Assembly: GCA_037444825.1 (NCBI GenBank) | Contig: JBBILR010000010.1 | Span: 33,600-97,599 of the forward strand | Direction: 5' to 3' | DNA length: 64,000 nucleotides | From: JBFLVU01 sp037444825 | GTDB taxonomy: Bacteria; Acidobacteriota; UBA4820; DSQY01 | In this document: positions 52,312 to 61,092 of the stretch, one piece after another | How positions within the stretch are numbered: the stretch's first letter is position 1 | Layout: every line of letters begins with the position of its first letter | Notes under the pieces: model-generated | What the model saw: the letters and a program-made list of their open reading frames with translations, nothing else | The model's database searches: none | What the model was told of the DNA's origin: nothing | Translations under genes and position numbers: made by a program

Positions 52312-53284
52312 CCTGAAGCCCCCGGGGGCCTCTCCCCCCCCGGGGGAGCCCGACGACCGCTTCGAGGAGTACGACCCCCCCGAGACGGTGGAGGCGCTGG
52401 CCCGAACCTTGAGGGGGATGGGCCACGAGGTGGTCCCCCTGGGGGGCGGGAGGCCATTCCTCGAACGGATCCTTCGGGAAAAGGTGGATTTCGTCTTCAA
52501 CATCGCCGAGGGCCAGGGCACCGGACGAAGCCGGGAGGCGCAGGTCCCCGCCGTCCTGGAGATGCTGGGGATCCCCTACGCCCTCTCCGACCCGCTGACC
52601 CTCTCCATCAGCCTCGACAAGGCCCTCACCAAGCGGCTGGTGGCCCTGGAGGGGGTCGCCGTCCCCAGGCACCTCCTGGTCCGTTCCGCCGGCGACCTCC
52701 GGGGGCTTCACGCCGCCCCCTTCCCCTGCCTCGCCAAACCCGCCTACGAGGGCTCTTCCAAGGGGGTGCGGGACGATTCGGTTCTCCACGGGCCCGAGGA
52801 GGCCGCCGCCCGGGTGCCTGCGCTCCTCGCCGCCTACCGCCAGCCGGTGCTCCTGGAGGAGTTCGTGGAGGGGGACGAGGTCACCGTCGGCGTGGTGGGC
52901 AACGACCCCCCGCGGGCGGTGGGGGCCATGCGGATCCGGCCCCGGGAGGGGCGGGACCCGCGGTTCGTGTACTCCATCGAGGCCAAGCGGGACTGGCGCC
53001 GGCGCGTCGCCTACGACGTCCCGCCCCCGCTCCCGCCGGAGGAAGTGCACAGGCTGTACACCGCCGCCGTGGCGGCCTTCGGGGCCATCGGGTGCCGGGA
53101 CGCCGCCCGGGTGGACTTCCGGATGCGGGAGGGGGTGCCGGTCTTCCTGGAGATCAACCCCCTGCCGGGGCTCTCCCCGGACTACGGGGACCTGCCCATC
53201 CTGGCGGTGGGCCACGGAATTCCGTACCCCGACCTCATCGGGCGCATTCTGGAGTCCGCCTTCCGGCGGTGCGGGCTGGCATGA
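52289..53284 (+). CDS. D-Ala-D-Ala-ligase-like ATP-grasp enzyme 1
   Basis: 331 residues. ATP-grasp fold of the Ddl group: N-terminal domain with VDFVFNIAEGQGTGRSREAQ (about 67-86), GIPYALSDPLTLSISLDKALTK (about 93-114), the ATP loop KPAYEGSSKGV, and the metal site EINPLPGLSPDYGDLP (Glu and Asn bind Mg). Such enzymes activate a carboxylate as acyl phosphate and join it to an amine. The Ddl substrate loop is replaced, and cell-wall Ddl is expected elsewhere, so this is probably a dedicated ligase for another amino acid. It overlaps the aminomutase by 23 bases and ligase 2 by four. Confidence 0.85.
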   Translation: MRLGLTFDLKPPGASPPPGEPDDRFEEYDPPETVEALARTLRGMGHEVVPLGGGRPFLERILREKVDFVFNIAEGQGTGRSREAQVPAVLEMLGIPYALSDPLTLSISLDKALTKRLVALEGVAVPRHLLVRSAGDLRGLHAAPFPCLAKPAYEGSSKGVRDDSVLHGPEEAAARVPALLAAYRQPVLLEEFVEGDEVTVGVVGNDPPRAVGAMRIRPREGRDPRFVYSIEAKRDWRRRVAYDVPPPLPPEEVHRLYTAAVAAFGAIGCRDAARVDFRMREGVPVFLEINPLPGLSPDYGDLPILAVGHGIPYPDLIGRILESAFRRCGLA

Positions 53285-54423
53285 GGAGGCGCCCCGGGGA
53301 CGAAGCGCAGGCGCCGCCGGGCCAAAGGCCCTCGGCCTCCCCCGAGGGCTCGGCGGCCCCGGCCCCCCTGTCCCGGTCCTGGACCTCGGAGGAACTCCGC
53401 CTCTACACCTTCCGCCAGAAGCCGGTCTTCGTCCTCTTCAACGACTTCGACCCGGACCTCGACGAAGGCATCGCCGAGAGGGCCGTCCTGGAGACGGTGG
53501 AGGCGGTGGTCCAGGCCTTGACCCTCGCGGGGCGGGCGGTGGAGAGGATCCCTCTGGCCCCGCCCCTTTCCGGCGCCCTGCGCACGCTGGAATCCCTGCC
53601 CCGGGGCTCCACGGTCTTCAACCTCTTCGAGGGGTTCCCCGAGGACCCCCCGAGCGAAGTGGCGCTGGCCATGGGCCTGAGGTCCCTGGGCCTCCGCGCT
53701 ACCGGGTGCCCCCCCCTGGCCCTGCACCTCGGACTCCATAAGGACGTCTGCAAGCGGTATCTCCAGGGTTTCGGCCTCCCCACGGCACCCGGGAAGCTCT
53801 TTCTCCCCGGCGACGAGATCCCGGGGGAGATGCCCTTCGGGTACCCCCTCTTTCTCAAGCCCGCCGCCGAGGACGCCAGCCACGGGATCCACGCCGGCAA
53901 CCTCGTGGAAAGACCGGAGGAGCTGGAGGAGAGGTTGCGGCCCCTTCTGGAGCGTTTCCCGGCGGGAATCCTGGCCGAGCCCTTTCTCCCCGGCCGGGAG
54001 TTCAACTGCTCGGTGGTGGAAACCCGCGAGGGACCCCGCGTTCTTCCCCCTTCCCTCGTGGACTACGGTTCCCTGCCCGAGGGAAGGCCGCCGGTGCTCA
54101 CCTTTGAGGCCAAGTGGCGCGAGGAGAGCGAAGAGTACCGGGGCACCCCCACCCTCTGCCCCGCCCCGGTGGAGGAGGAGGTCCGGCGCCGCTTGGAGGG
54201 CCTGGCGCTGCAGGCGGTGGAGGCCATCGGCTTCCGGGGCTGCGCGCGGGTGGACTTCCGGGAGGACGCCGAGGGGCGTCCCCTGATCCTGGAGGTGAAC
54301 CCCAACCCGGACCTCGCCCCCTCGGCGGGGGTGGCCAAACAGGCCAGGGCGGCGGGCTGGAGCTACGGCGACCTCGTCCTCGCCGTCCTGGCCGCCGCCG
54401 AGGAGAACGCTCCGTGGCGGTGA
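53281..54423 (+). CDS. D-Ala-D-Ala-ligase-like ATP-grasp enzyme 2
   Basis: 380 residues from the ATG overlapping the previous stop. After about 40 polar, low-complexity residues comes an ATP-grasp fold: STVFNLFEGFPEDPPSEVALA, HKDVCKRYLQGFGLPTAP, the ATP loop FLKPAAEDASHGI, and the metal site LEVNPNPDLAPSAG. The E-x-N-x-N-P-D-L version of the metal motif differs from ligase 1, so the two are not a recent duplication and probably act on different substrates or in sequence. Cytoplasmic. Ends in a GTGA overlap with the acetyltransferase. Confidence 0.83.
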   Translation: MRRRPGDEAQAPPGQRPSASPEGSAAPAPLSRSWTSEELRLYTFRQKPVFVLFNDFDPDLDEGIAERAVLETVEAVVQALTLAGRAVERIPLAPPLSGALRTLESLPRGSTVFNLFEGFPEDPPSEVALAMGLRSLGLRATGCPPLALHLGLHKDVCKRYLQGFGLPTAPGKLFLPGDEIPGEMPFGYPLFLKPAAEDASHGIHAGNLVERPEELEERLRPLLERFPAGILAEPFLPGREFNCSVVETREGPRVLPPSLVDYGSLPEGRPPVLTFEAKWREESEEYRGTPTLCPAPVEEEVRRRLEGLALQAVEAIGFRGCARVDFREDAEGRPLILEVNPNPDLAPSAGVAKQARAAGWSYGDLVLAVLAAAEENAPWR

Positions 54424-54899
54424 GTCTCGTCCCCCTTCGCCCGCACCATCGAAACGCCCTCGAGGAGCTTCTCCGGGCGGCGGAGGTCTTCCGGGAGGAC
54501 GAGGTGGCCGTGGCCCTGGAGCTGGTGGACGCCGTCCTGCAGCGGTCCGACCACCCCGACTACGCCTTCGCGGTCGCCGAGGTGGACGGCGAAACCGCGG
54601 GCTACGCCTGTTGGGGACCCACTCCGTGCACCTTGGGGACCTTCGACCTCTACTGGATCTGCGTCCACCCACGCCAGCAGGGCCAGGGGATCGCGGGACG
54701 CCTGATCCGGGCGGCGGAAGCGGACATGGCCGGAAGGGGGGGCCGCCTTTCGGTCATCGAGACCTCCTCCCTTCCCCGGTACGAACCCGCCCGCCGCTTC
54801 TACCTCCGCTCCGGCTACGTGGAAGCGGCGCGCCTTCGGGACTTCTACGCCCCGGGCGACGACAAGGTCGTTTTCCTCAAGCGCCTCGCCCCTCCGTGA
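54420..54899 (+). CDS. GNAT-family N-acetyltransferase
   Basis: 159 residues from GTG 54420, which overlaps the ligase-2 stop; a GTG two codons earlier is also possible. The acetyl-CoA loop RQQGQGIAGRLI (about 84-95, Q/R-x-x-G-x-G) and the preceding strand YWICVHP are typical, and RYEPARRFYLRSGY follows. Last gene of the aminomutase cassette. In archaeal-type ablAB pairs an acetyltransferase acts on beta-lysine; this protein is shorter than AblB and need not be equivalent. Likely targets are the free amine of beta-lysine or of the ligase product (inference). Confidence 0.85.
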   Translation: MSLVPLRPHHRNALEELLRAAEVFREDEVAVALELVDAVLQRSDHPDYAFAVAEVDGETAGYACWGPTPCTLGTFDLYWICVHPRQQGQGIAGRLIRAAEADMAGRGGRLSVIETSSLPRYEPARRFYLRSGYVEAARLRDFYAPGDDKVVFLKRLAPP

Positions 54900-54937
54900 G
54901 GGGTGGCGGACCCCTTGCGCCGGATGGCCCGGCCACG

Positions 54938-54943
54938 TAGAAT
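54938..54943 (+). promoter_or_regulatory. TAGAAT -10 box of pal
   Basis: TAGAAT ends 23 bases before the pal start; a GGAGG ribosome site follows. No clear -35 box. Confidence 0.5.
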
Positions 54944-54966
54944 GCACCCAAGGAATGGAGGTGCCC

Positions 54967-55524
54967 ATGCGCGCGCAGTTCTTGCACCGACCTTTGGCGG
55001 TCCTGTCCTCGCTGGTGCTGGCGCTGGGTCTCCTCTCCGCCTGCGCCAAGAAGGCCCCGGCGGCGGGAGGACCCGGCTCGGGAGGCTCCACGCCCCCCAC
55101 CCCGCCCCCGGCCACGTGGACCCCCGAGCCTTCCCCGACGCCGTCCCTTCAGGTGGAGGGTGGCGCCGAGGCCTTCAACCGTCAGGGGGTCCTCAAGCGG
55201 GTGCACTTCGACACCGACAAGTGGGAGATCCGCGCAGACGCCCGTCCCATCCTCAAGGAGAACGCCGCCTGGCTCCTCGCCCACCCGCAGTTCAAGGTTT
55301 CGGTGGAAGGCCACTGCGACGAGCGCAACACCGAAGCCTACAACCTGGCCCTCGGCGAGCGCCGAGCCAACGCGGTGAAGGAGTACCTCATCGGCCTCGG
55401 CGTGCCGGGGGACCGGATCCAGACCGTCTCCTACGGGAAGGGGCGCCCCCTGTGCACCGACCACGACGAGAGTTGCTGGCAACAAAACCGGCGGGCCGAG
55501 TTTCTCTTGATGGATGCCCGGTGA
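54967..55524 (+). CDS. pal: Peptidoglycan-associated lipoprotein Pal
   Basis: 185 residues. Lipoprotein signal with lipobox LLSAC (lipid on C26), a Gly/Pro-rich linker, and an OmpA C-terminal-like domain (about 75-185) with VHFDTDKWEIR, the peptidoglycan-binding VEGHCDERNTEAYNLALGERRA and SYGKGRP segments. Tethers the outer membrane to peptidoglycan as part of Tol-Pal. ATG 54967 with GGAGG. Overlaps cpoB by four bases (GTGA); tol genes are not in the window. Confidence 0.94.
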   Translation: MRAQFLHRPLAVLSSLVLALGLLSACAKKAPAAGGPGSGGSTPPTPPPATWTPEPSPTPSLQVEGGAEAFNRQGVLKRVHFDTDKWEIRADARPILKENAAWLLAHPQFKVSVEGHCDERNTEAYNLALGERRANAVKEYLIGLGVPGDRIQTVSYGKGRPLCTDHDESCWQQNRRAEFLLMDAR

Positions 55525-56315
55525 GGAACGGCAACGCACTGGTCTCCATCGCGCTGGGAGCGGTCCTGCTGGCCGCCGCCCCCCGGGCCGGAACCCGGGA
55601 GGACCTCCAGCGGATGGAGCGAGAGATGGCCTCTCTCGCCGCCCGGGTCCAGACCCTCGAAGCCCAAACCGCGGACTTGAAAAAAGGGCTGGCGGAGCTG
55701 AAGGCCGCCGTGGAGGCGCTGGAGCGGTCGGCCCAGACGGCGGACCTGCGGGCGGACCTCTCCGAGGTCCGGCGGCGCCTGGAGGCCCTCCAGGCGCGGC
55801 TGGAGGCTTTGGAGGCCAAGGCCACGCCCCCCCCTCCGCTACCCCTTCCCCCCGCCTCCCCCGCGGCGGAGGCGGGCCTTCCGCCTGCGCCCGCCGCGGC
55901 TCCAACCGAACCTTCCGGTGCCCCCCAAAAGGCCGGCGATCCGGAAAACCTTTACGACCAGGCCTACCACGACTACCTGCAGGGCCGGTACGACCTGGCC
56001 CTCGGGGAATTCCAGCGTTTCCTGGAGGCCTTCCCCACCGACGGGCGGGCCGGCCACGCCCAGTACTGGATCGGCGAGTGCCTCTACAGCCAGAAGAAGT
56101 ACGGCGAGGCCAAGGAGGCTTTCCGGACGGTGCTGGAGCGCTTTCCCGCAAGCCCCAAGGTGCCGGCGGCGCGGCTCAAGCTGGGCTTCGCCCACCTCGC
56201 CCTGGACGAGACCGCCCAAGGGGTCACGGCCCTCAAGCTCCTCATTCAGACGGCCCCCGATTCGGAGGAGGCCGCCCTGGCCCGGGAACGGCTGAGGCGT
56301 CTCCAGTCGCCGTGA
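55521..56315 (+). CDS. cpoB: Cell-division coordinator CpoB (YbgF)
   Basis: 264 residues from GTG 55521. Signal-like N-terminus (about 1-22), a coiled coil (about 25-100) with heptad Leu/Ala that trimerises in CpoB, a Pro/Ala linker, then three TPR repeats (about 145-262): YDQAYHDYLQGRYDLALGEF, AQYWIGECLYSQKKYGEAKEAF and a third. Works with Tol-Pal to coordinate outer-membrane constriction and septal wall synthesis. pal-cpoB order is conserved. Confidence 0.93.
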   Translation: MRNGNALVSIALGAVLLAAAPRAGTREDLQRMEREMASLAARVQTLEAQTADLKKGLAELKAAVEALERSAQTADLRADLSEVRRRLEALQARLEALEAKATPPPPLPLPPASPAAEAGLPPAPAAAPTEPSGAPQKAGDPENLYDQAYHDYLQGRYDLALGEFQRFLEAFPTDGRAGHAQYWIGECLYSQKKYGEAKEAFRTVLERFPASPKVPAARLKLGFAHLALDETAQGVTALKLLIQTAPDSEEAALARERLRRLQSP

Positions 56316-56340
56316 GAAAGAACATCCTGCGCGCGCCTCG

Positions 56341-56372
56341 AAACGTCCGGCCGGTCCGGACGTTTTCTTTTT
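56341..56372 (+). terminator. Terminator after pal-cpoB
   Basis: AAACGTCCGG (56341-56350) and CCGGACGTTT (56356-56365) form a perfect 10-bp stem with a CCGGT loop; the 3' side continues TCTTTTT. Confidence 0.9.
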
Positions 56373-56444
56373 CCGGCCGACGGAAGACACCGAAGGCTTG
56401 GGGCTCGTCCCCGTTGTGTGGTTCACTTGCCGCCCGGATGGCCC

Positions 56445-56999
56445 ATGGATGACCTCCGCTCCCTCTCCGACGAACGTCTCCTGGCTCTCTCCGCCGGGGG
56501 TGACCGGGAGGCCTTCGCCCTTCTTCTGGACCGCCACCAGGATTTCGTCTATGGGTTGGCTCGGCGGTACCTGGGCTCCCGGCCTCTGGCGGAGGAGACA
56601 ACCCAGGAGGTCTTCCTTCGCCTGTGGCGGGCCGCCCCCCGCTACCGGCCCTTGCGGCCGCTGAGGGCCTACTTGAGGACCCTCACGGTCCGGGTTTGCC
56701 TGGACGGCATCCGCGGCGCCCGGGTGCCCCTGGAGCCCCTGCCGGACGAGGAAACGCTCCCCACAGGCCACGCCGCCACCGAGGAGGCGCTCCTCGAGAA
56801 GGAACGGCGGCGCGCGTTGGGGGAGGCCCTGGCGGAGCTGCCGCCGGCCCAGCGGATGGCCGTGGTGCTCTTCCACCTCCAGGGGTTGTCGGTCCAGGAG
56901 ACGGCGGAACTCCTGGAGGTCTCCCCCAAGGCCGCCGAGTCCCTGCTCTCCCGCGCACGGCGGTCCTTGAAGGACCGCCTCGGAGCCCTCCTCGGCTGA
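56445..56999 (+). CDS. ECF-family RNA polymerase sigma factor
   Basis: 184 residues with both ECF regions. Sigma2 (about 20-85): FALLLDRHQDFVYGLARRYLG, then AEETTQEVFLRLWRAAPRY. Sigma4 (about 125-178): ALAELPPAQRMAVVLFHLQGLSVQETAELLEVSPKAAESLLSRAR, here the usual promoter -35 reader. Start ATG 56445 lacks a good ribosome site. Followed by an anti-sigma factor and an efflux system, which it probably controls. GGAAG and CGTC elements upstream (about 56381-56410) could be its own promoter, but the match is weak. Confidence 0.92.
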   Translation: MDDLRSLSDERLLALSAGGDREAFALLLDRHQDFVYGLARRYLGSRPLAEETTQEVFLRLWRAAPRYRPLRPLRAYLRTLTVRVCLDGIRGARVPLEPLPDEETLPTGHAATEEALLEKERRRALGEALAELPPAQRMAVVLFHLQGLSVQETAELLEVSPKAAESLLSRARRSLKDRLGALLG

Positions 57000-57053
57000 G
57001 AGCGAAGGATTGTCCCCCTTCCGGCGTTAATCCAGGATGGAAGGAGGCCCGCC

Positions 57054-57491
57054 GTGCGGTGCACCGAAGCCCGGCGCCTGGTGGACGAGGCGTCCCGAAG
57101 GGAAGACCTGATCGGCAACGGGGAGCTCAAGGCCCACCTGGCGGCCTGTCCCCCCTGCGCCGCCGAGGCCCACCGCCACCGGAGGCTTCTCGATTTCCTG
57201 GAAGACCTGCCCGCGGTTTGCGCGCCCCCGGGGCTCCGGGAACGGATCCTCGCCCGCCTGGAGGCGGAGTCCGCGCCCGTCTTCCCCTGGCGCTGGGCCG
57301 CCGCCGCCCTTCTCCTTCTGGGCCTGGCGGCGGGCTTCGCGCTGGGCCGGGCCCTCATGCCCCCGCCCGCCGAGACCACCCCGGCCCTGGTGGCCGCCGT
57401 GGGGGAGAACCTCAACGGGGGTCCCTGGTGGGCGGCCCAGAGCGCCGTCTTCCCCGAGGGAGCGGCCCCCCAGGGGAGGGAGACGCCGTGA
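57054..57491 (+). CDS. Zinc-finger (ZAS) transmembrane anti-sigma factor
   Basis: 145 residues from GTG 57054 (AAGGAGG). Zinc motif H28-x3-C32-x2-C35 with C3, an N-terminal anti-sigma domain, one membrane helix (about 82-101), and a periplasmic tail. Sequesters the sigma factor at the membrane until a periplasmic signal arrives. It overlaps the next gene by four bases. Confidence 0.9.
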   Translation: MRCTEARRLVDEASRREDLIGNGELKAHLAACPPCAAEAHRHRRLLDFLEDLPAVCAPPGLRERILARLEAESAPVFPWRWAAAALLLLGLAAGFALGRALMPPPAETTPALVAAVGENLNGGPWWAAQSAVFPEGAAPQGRETP

Positions 57492-57940
57492 GCCGCCGCC
57501 TGCTGGGAGGCCTGCTTCTCCTTTCCCTGGCCCTCAACGCGGGCATGGCCGCCGCCTTCTGGTGGAACCGCCGGGGGCCGTGCCCCCGGAAGGTCCTGCC
57601 CGACGCGGGGCTTCCGGCGGCCAAGAGGGCCCTCCTGGAAAAGCGCTTCGAGGCCTTTCAGCGGGAGGCCGAACCGCTCCGGCGGGAGGTCCGGGCCGGC
57701 CGCGAAGACCTCCTTCGGCTGTTGGAATCGGATTCCCCCGACCCCGCCGCCGTGGAGGCCGCCCACCTCCGTATCCAGAAGGCCCAGGACGAACTGGGCC
57801 GCCTTTTCGTCCGCCACCTCGCGGAGGACAAGGCCCTCCTCTCCCCCGAGGAGCGTCGGGCCTTCTTCGAAGCCCTGAGGCGCCACGCCGCCGCTCCCCC
57901 CCCGAAAACGGACCGGATCCCCGAGGAGAAACGCCCGTGA
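57488..57940 (+). CDS. Periplasmic sensor of the CpxP/CnrR type
   Basis: 150 residues. N-terminal membrane anchor (LLGGLLLLSLALNAGMAAAFWW, about 5-26, written here only as one helix), then a helical periplasmic domain with many Glu/Arg heptads (FEAFQREAEPLRREVRAGR; LSPEERRAFFEALRRH). This matches the heavy-metal-sensor/CpxP (LTXXQ-like) family, where S-P-E-E-R corresponds to the LT-x-x-Q box. Probable antagonist or sensor for the anti-sigma factor. Overlaps both neighbours by four bases. Confidence 0.75.
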   Translation: MSRRLLGGLLLLSLALNAGMAAAFWWNRRGPCPRKVLPDAGLPAAKRALLEKRFEAFQREAEPLRREVRAGREDLLRLLESDSPDPAAVEAAHLRIQKAQDELGRLFVRHLAEDKALLSPEERRAFFEALRRHAAAPPPKTDRIPEEKRP

Positions 57941-59322
57941 AGCGAATCCCCGTCTTGCTCGCCTGGCTCGTCCTTTGGGTCTTCTCGCTGGCGGCCCCCG
58001 CCGGGGAGGCTACCCCCCCGGAGGCCCCGTCGGCCCCCCTCTCCCTGGAGGAGTGCCTGCGGATGGCCCTGGAGCGAAACCCGGACACCGCCGCCCTCCT
58101 GCACGCCGGCCGGGCCGCCGTGGCCCGGGTGGGCGAGAGCCGCTCCTCCTACTGGCCCACGGCCTCCCTTTCGGGGAGCCTCAGCCGGTCCTACACCGAG
58201 GCCGGAACGGGCCGCCTGAAGTCCTCCCCCCAGAACGCCTCCCAGGCCTCCCTCTCCACCGAGATGCTCCTGTGGGATTTCGGCAACCGGAAGGCCGGCG
58301 TGGAGGACAGCCGCGCCTCCTCCGACGCCGCGGCGCTTCGCTACCGCGCCTCCCTGCAGGACCTGGCCCTCTCCGTCACCCTCGCCTTCCAGAACCTCCA
58401 GGGTTCCCTCTGGGACCTGGAGGTGGCGGAGAAGACCCTGGAGCTGGCCTCCACCCAGCTGGAGATGGCCCGGAATCGGGAGGCGGTGGGCCTCTCCCCC
58501 CGCTCCGACGTCCTGAGGGCCGCCACCCAGGAGGCCGACGCCCGGCTCGGGGTCGTCCAGGCGAAAAGTGCCGTGGAATCGAGCCGCGCGGCGCTGGCCG
58601 TCCTCATGGGCCTCCCCGCCGACAGCCCCCTTTCCATCCGGGAGATTCCGCGGGACGCCCCCCTTCCGTCTCTTCCCGACTGGCAGGAGGGCCGGGAGCG
58701 GGCGCGGACGGTCCTCCCGGAGATCCAAGCCGCCCTGGCGGGGGAGCGCGCCCTCCGCTTCGCCCTCCGCTCGGCCGAGACCGCCTACCGCCCCACCGTC
58801 ACGCTGAGCGGCTCCGCGGGGCTCCTGGACGCCGGGAGGTGGCCCGACCGCGAGACCTGGAGCGTGGGGGCCTTCGTCCGGGTCCCCCTCTTCACGGGCT
58901 TCTTCAAGTCCTGGAAGGTCCTCGAAGCCCGCGAGAACTACCGCGCCGGCCAGGAGGACACCCGCGCCGCCCTCCTCGCCTCCGAAAAGAACGCCTGGCA
59001 GGCGCGCCTGGACCTCGAAGAGGCGCTTCGCAGCGTGGAGGCCTCCGAGGCCTTCCTTCGAAGCGCCGAAGAGAACGCCGCCGTCACCGAGGGCCGGTAC
59101 CGGGAAGGGCTGGCCACCATGGTGGACCTGGTGGACGCCACCACGGCTCTCTCCTCCGCCCGCCTCCGGGTGGTCCGCTCCCGGCTGTCGGTTCTCCAGT
59201 CCTTCGCCCGCTGGCAAAGGGCCACCGGCCAGGACCTCCTGCCGGCTTTCGACCTTCCCGAGCCCACCCTTTCGTTGAAGGGGGACGGCGCCCCCGCCCC
59301 CCAGGGAGACCCCTCGCCATGA
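57937..59322 (+). CDS. tolC: TolC-family outer-membrane efflux protein
   Basis: 461 residues, GTG start overlapping the sensor stop. Signal peptide ends near APAGEA. Two efflux-protein repeats, with the barrel strand motif LLWDFGNRKAGVEDSR (about 110) and VPLFTGFFKSWKVLEAREN (about 310), and long periplasmic helices. Exit duct for the ABC pump encoded after it. Confidence 0.93.
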   Translation: MKRIPVLLAWLVLWVFSLAAPAGEATPPEAPSAPLSLEECLRMALERNPDTAALLHAGRAAVARVGESRSSYWPTASLSGSLSRSYTEAGTGRLKSSPQNASQASLSTEMLLWDFGNRKAGVEDSRASSDAAALRYRASLQDLALSVTLAFQNLQGSLWDLEVAEKTLELASTQLEMARNREAVGLSPRSDVLRAATQEADARLGVVQAKSAVESSRAALAVLMGLPADSPLSIREIPRDAPLPSLPDWQEGRERARTVLPEIQAALAGERALRFALRSAETAYRPTVTLSGSAGLLDAGRWPDRETWSVGAFVRVPLFTGFFKSWKVLEARENYRAGQEDTRAALLASEKNAWQARLDLEEALRSVEASEAFLRSAEENAAVTEGRYREGLATMVDLVDATTALSSARLRVVRSRLSVLQSFARWQRATGQDLLPAFDLPEPTLSLKGDGAPAPQGDPSP

Positions 59323-60392
59323 AGAGCCCCCTTCGCCGAGCCGTTCTTCTCCTTCTCCTCGCCGCCGCCTTGCCGGGAGCCTTGGCCTGCAAGAAGCCCC
59401 GCGGGGGACCGGCGGCCCAGGGAAACGCCGTCCCCGTGAAGATGATGGACCTGCCGGCCCAGATCCAGGCCACCGGAACCGTGACCCCCCGAGTGGGCGC
59501 CCAGGTGAAGGTGGGGCCCCGGGTGTCCGGGCGCCTGGAGCACCTGTACGTGCAGGTGGGTGACCGGGTGAAGAAGGGGCAGGTGTTGGCGGTCCTGGAG
59601 CAGAAGGACCTCAAAGCCAACGTCTCCCGCTCCGAGGCGGCCCTGCAGGCGGCGCAGGCCGCCGCCCGGTACGCTGAAGCCAACTTCCGCCGCCTGGAGG
59701 AGCTCCTGCCCAAAGGCTTCGTCTCCCAGGACGCGGTGGACGCGGCGCGGAAGACCTGGGAATCGGCCCAGGCCGACGTGAAGAACGCCCGGGCCCAACT
59801 GGACTACGCGAAAGTCCAGCTCTCCTACGCCACCGTCACCTCCCCCATCGAGGGCGTGGTGGGCTCGGTCTCCACCCAGGAGGGCGAGACGGTGGCCGCC
59901 AGCCTGGCCGCCCCCACCTTCGTCACCATCATCGACCTGGGCCGCCTGGAGGTGGACGCCTACGTGGACGAGGTGGACATCGGAGGCGTGAAGGTGGGCC
60001 AGAAGGCCACCTTCACCGTGGACGCCTTCCCGGACAAGGTCTTCAACGCCGAGGTGGAGGCCATCTACCCCCAGGCGGTCATCCAGGACAACGTGGTGAA
60101 CTACACGGTGATCCTGAAGATCCTCGACCCCTTCGAAGGACTCCTCCGGCCCCAGATGACCGCCAGCGTCACCATCACCATGGACACCTTGAAGGGGGTC
60201 TTGGTGGTGCCCTCCCGTGCGGTGCGGCGCCAGGACGGGAAGACCGTCGTCCTGGTGCCCGGGCCCAAAGGCCCCGTCCCGAGGCCCGTCACCCTGGGCC
60301 GCGAGTTCGGCGACGTGGTCCAGGTCAAGGCCGGCCTTTCCGAGGGCGACCGGGTGCTGGTGGCGGCCTCCCGCGGCGAAGCGGCCCCGTGA
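59319..60392 (+). CDS. MacA-like periplasmic adaptor (RND/ABC membrane-fusion protein)
   Basis: 357 residues. N-terminal signal with a near-lipobox ALAC, so probably a lipoprotein. Lipoyl half (VGPRVSGRLEHLYVQVGDRVKKGQ), a helical hairpin (about 95-165), second lipoyl half (TVTSPIEGVVGSVSTQEGETV), beta-barrel and membrane-proximal domains (DAYVDEVDIGGVKVGQ; VVPSRAVRRQDGKTVV). Links TolC with the MacB-type permeases. ATGA overlap with tolC. Confidence 0.93.
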   Translation: MKSPLRRAVLLLLLAAALPGALACKKPRGGPAAQGNAVPVKMMDLPAQIQATGTVTPRVGAQVKVGPRVSGRLEHLYVQVGDRVKKGQVLAVLEQKDLKANVSRSEAALQAAQAAARYAEANFRRLEELLPKGFVSQDAVDAARKTWESAQADVKNARAQLDYAKVQLSYATVTSPIEGVVGSVSTQEGETVAASLAAPTFVTIIDLGRLEVDAYVDEVDIGGVKVGQKATFTVDAFPDKVFNAEVEAIYPQAVIQDNVVNYTVILKILDPFEGLLRPQMTASVTITMDTLKGVLVVPSRAVRRQDGKTVVLVPGPKGPVPRPVTLGREFGDVVQVKAGLSEGDRVLVAASRGEAAP

Positions 60393-60408
60393 CGGGAGCG
60401 CGGTCCCC

Positions 60409-61092
60409 ATGGCCATGATCGAACTCAAGGGCATCACCAAGGTTTACGCCACCCAGGGGGTGGAAACCCCGGTCCTCCACGGCATCGACCTCACCGTGGA
60501 GGAGGGGGAGTTCGTGGCCCTCATGGGGCCGTCGGGGACGGGAAAGAGCACCCTCATGAACCTCCTGGGGCTCCTGGACCGACCCACCTCCGGCACCTAC
60601 CGCCTCCACGGCCAGGACCTCACCGAGCTTTCCGACGCCGCCCTGAGCGTCATCCGCAACCGGCGCATCGGCTTCGTTTTCCAGCTCTTTCACCTGCTTC
60701 ACCGGGTGAGCGTTCTCCAGAACGTCCTCCTTCCCCTCCTCTACACCGACCCCTACCCGCCGGACGCCCGGGAGAGGGCCCTGGCTCTCCTCCAACGGGT
60801 GGGGCTGGGCGACCGGGTCCACTTCAAGCCCAACGCCCTCTCCGGAGGCCAGCAGCAACGGGTGGCCATCGCCCGGGCCCTGCTGAACGAGCCGGCCCTG
60901 CTGCTGGCCGACGAGCCCACCGGGAACCTCGATTCGGCGGCCAGCGCCGAGATCCTCGCCCTCTTCGACGACCTCCACCGGGAAGGGCGGACCATCGTCA
61001 TGGTCACCCACGAGCCCGACGTGGCCGCCCACGCCAGCAGGGTCGTGACCCTCAAGGACGGGCGCATCTTCAAGGACGAGGGGAGGCGCTGA
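60409..61092 (+). CDS. ABC transporter ATPase (MacB/LolD group)
   Basis: 227 residues. Walker A GPSGTGKST (about 40-48), Q-loop FVFQLFHLL, signature ALSGGQQQRVAIARAL, Walker B LLLADEPTGNLDS and the H-loop VTHEP: all intact. Energises the two permeases downstream. Separated ATPase and permease differ from E. coli MacB, where they are fused. Start ATG 60409 in preference to an ATG two codons on. Confidence 0.96.
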   Translation: MAMIELKGITKVYATQGVETPVLHGIDLTVEEGEFVALMGPSGTGKSTLMNLLGLLDRPTSGTYRLHGQDLTELSDAALSVIRNRRIGFVFQLFHLLHRVSVLQNVLLPLLYTDPYPPDARERALALLQRVGLGDRVHFKPNALSGGQQQRVAIARALLNEPALLLADEPTGNLDSAASAEILALFDDLHREGRTIVMVTHEPDVAAHASRVVTLKDGRIFKDEGRR

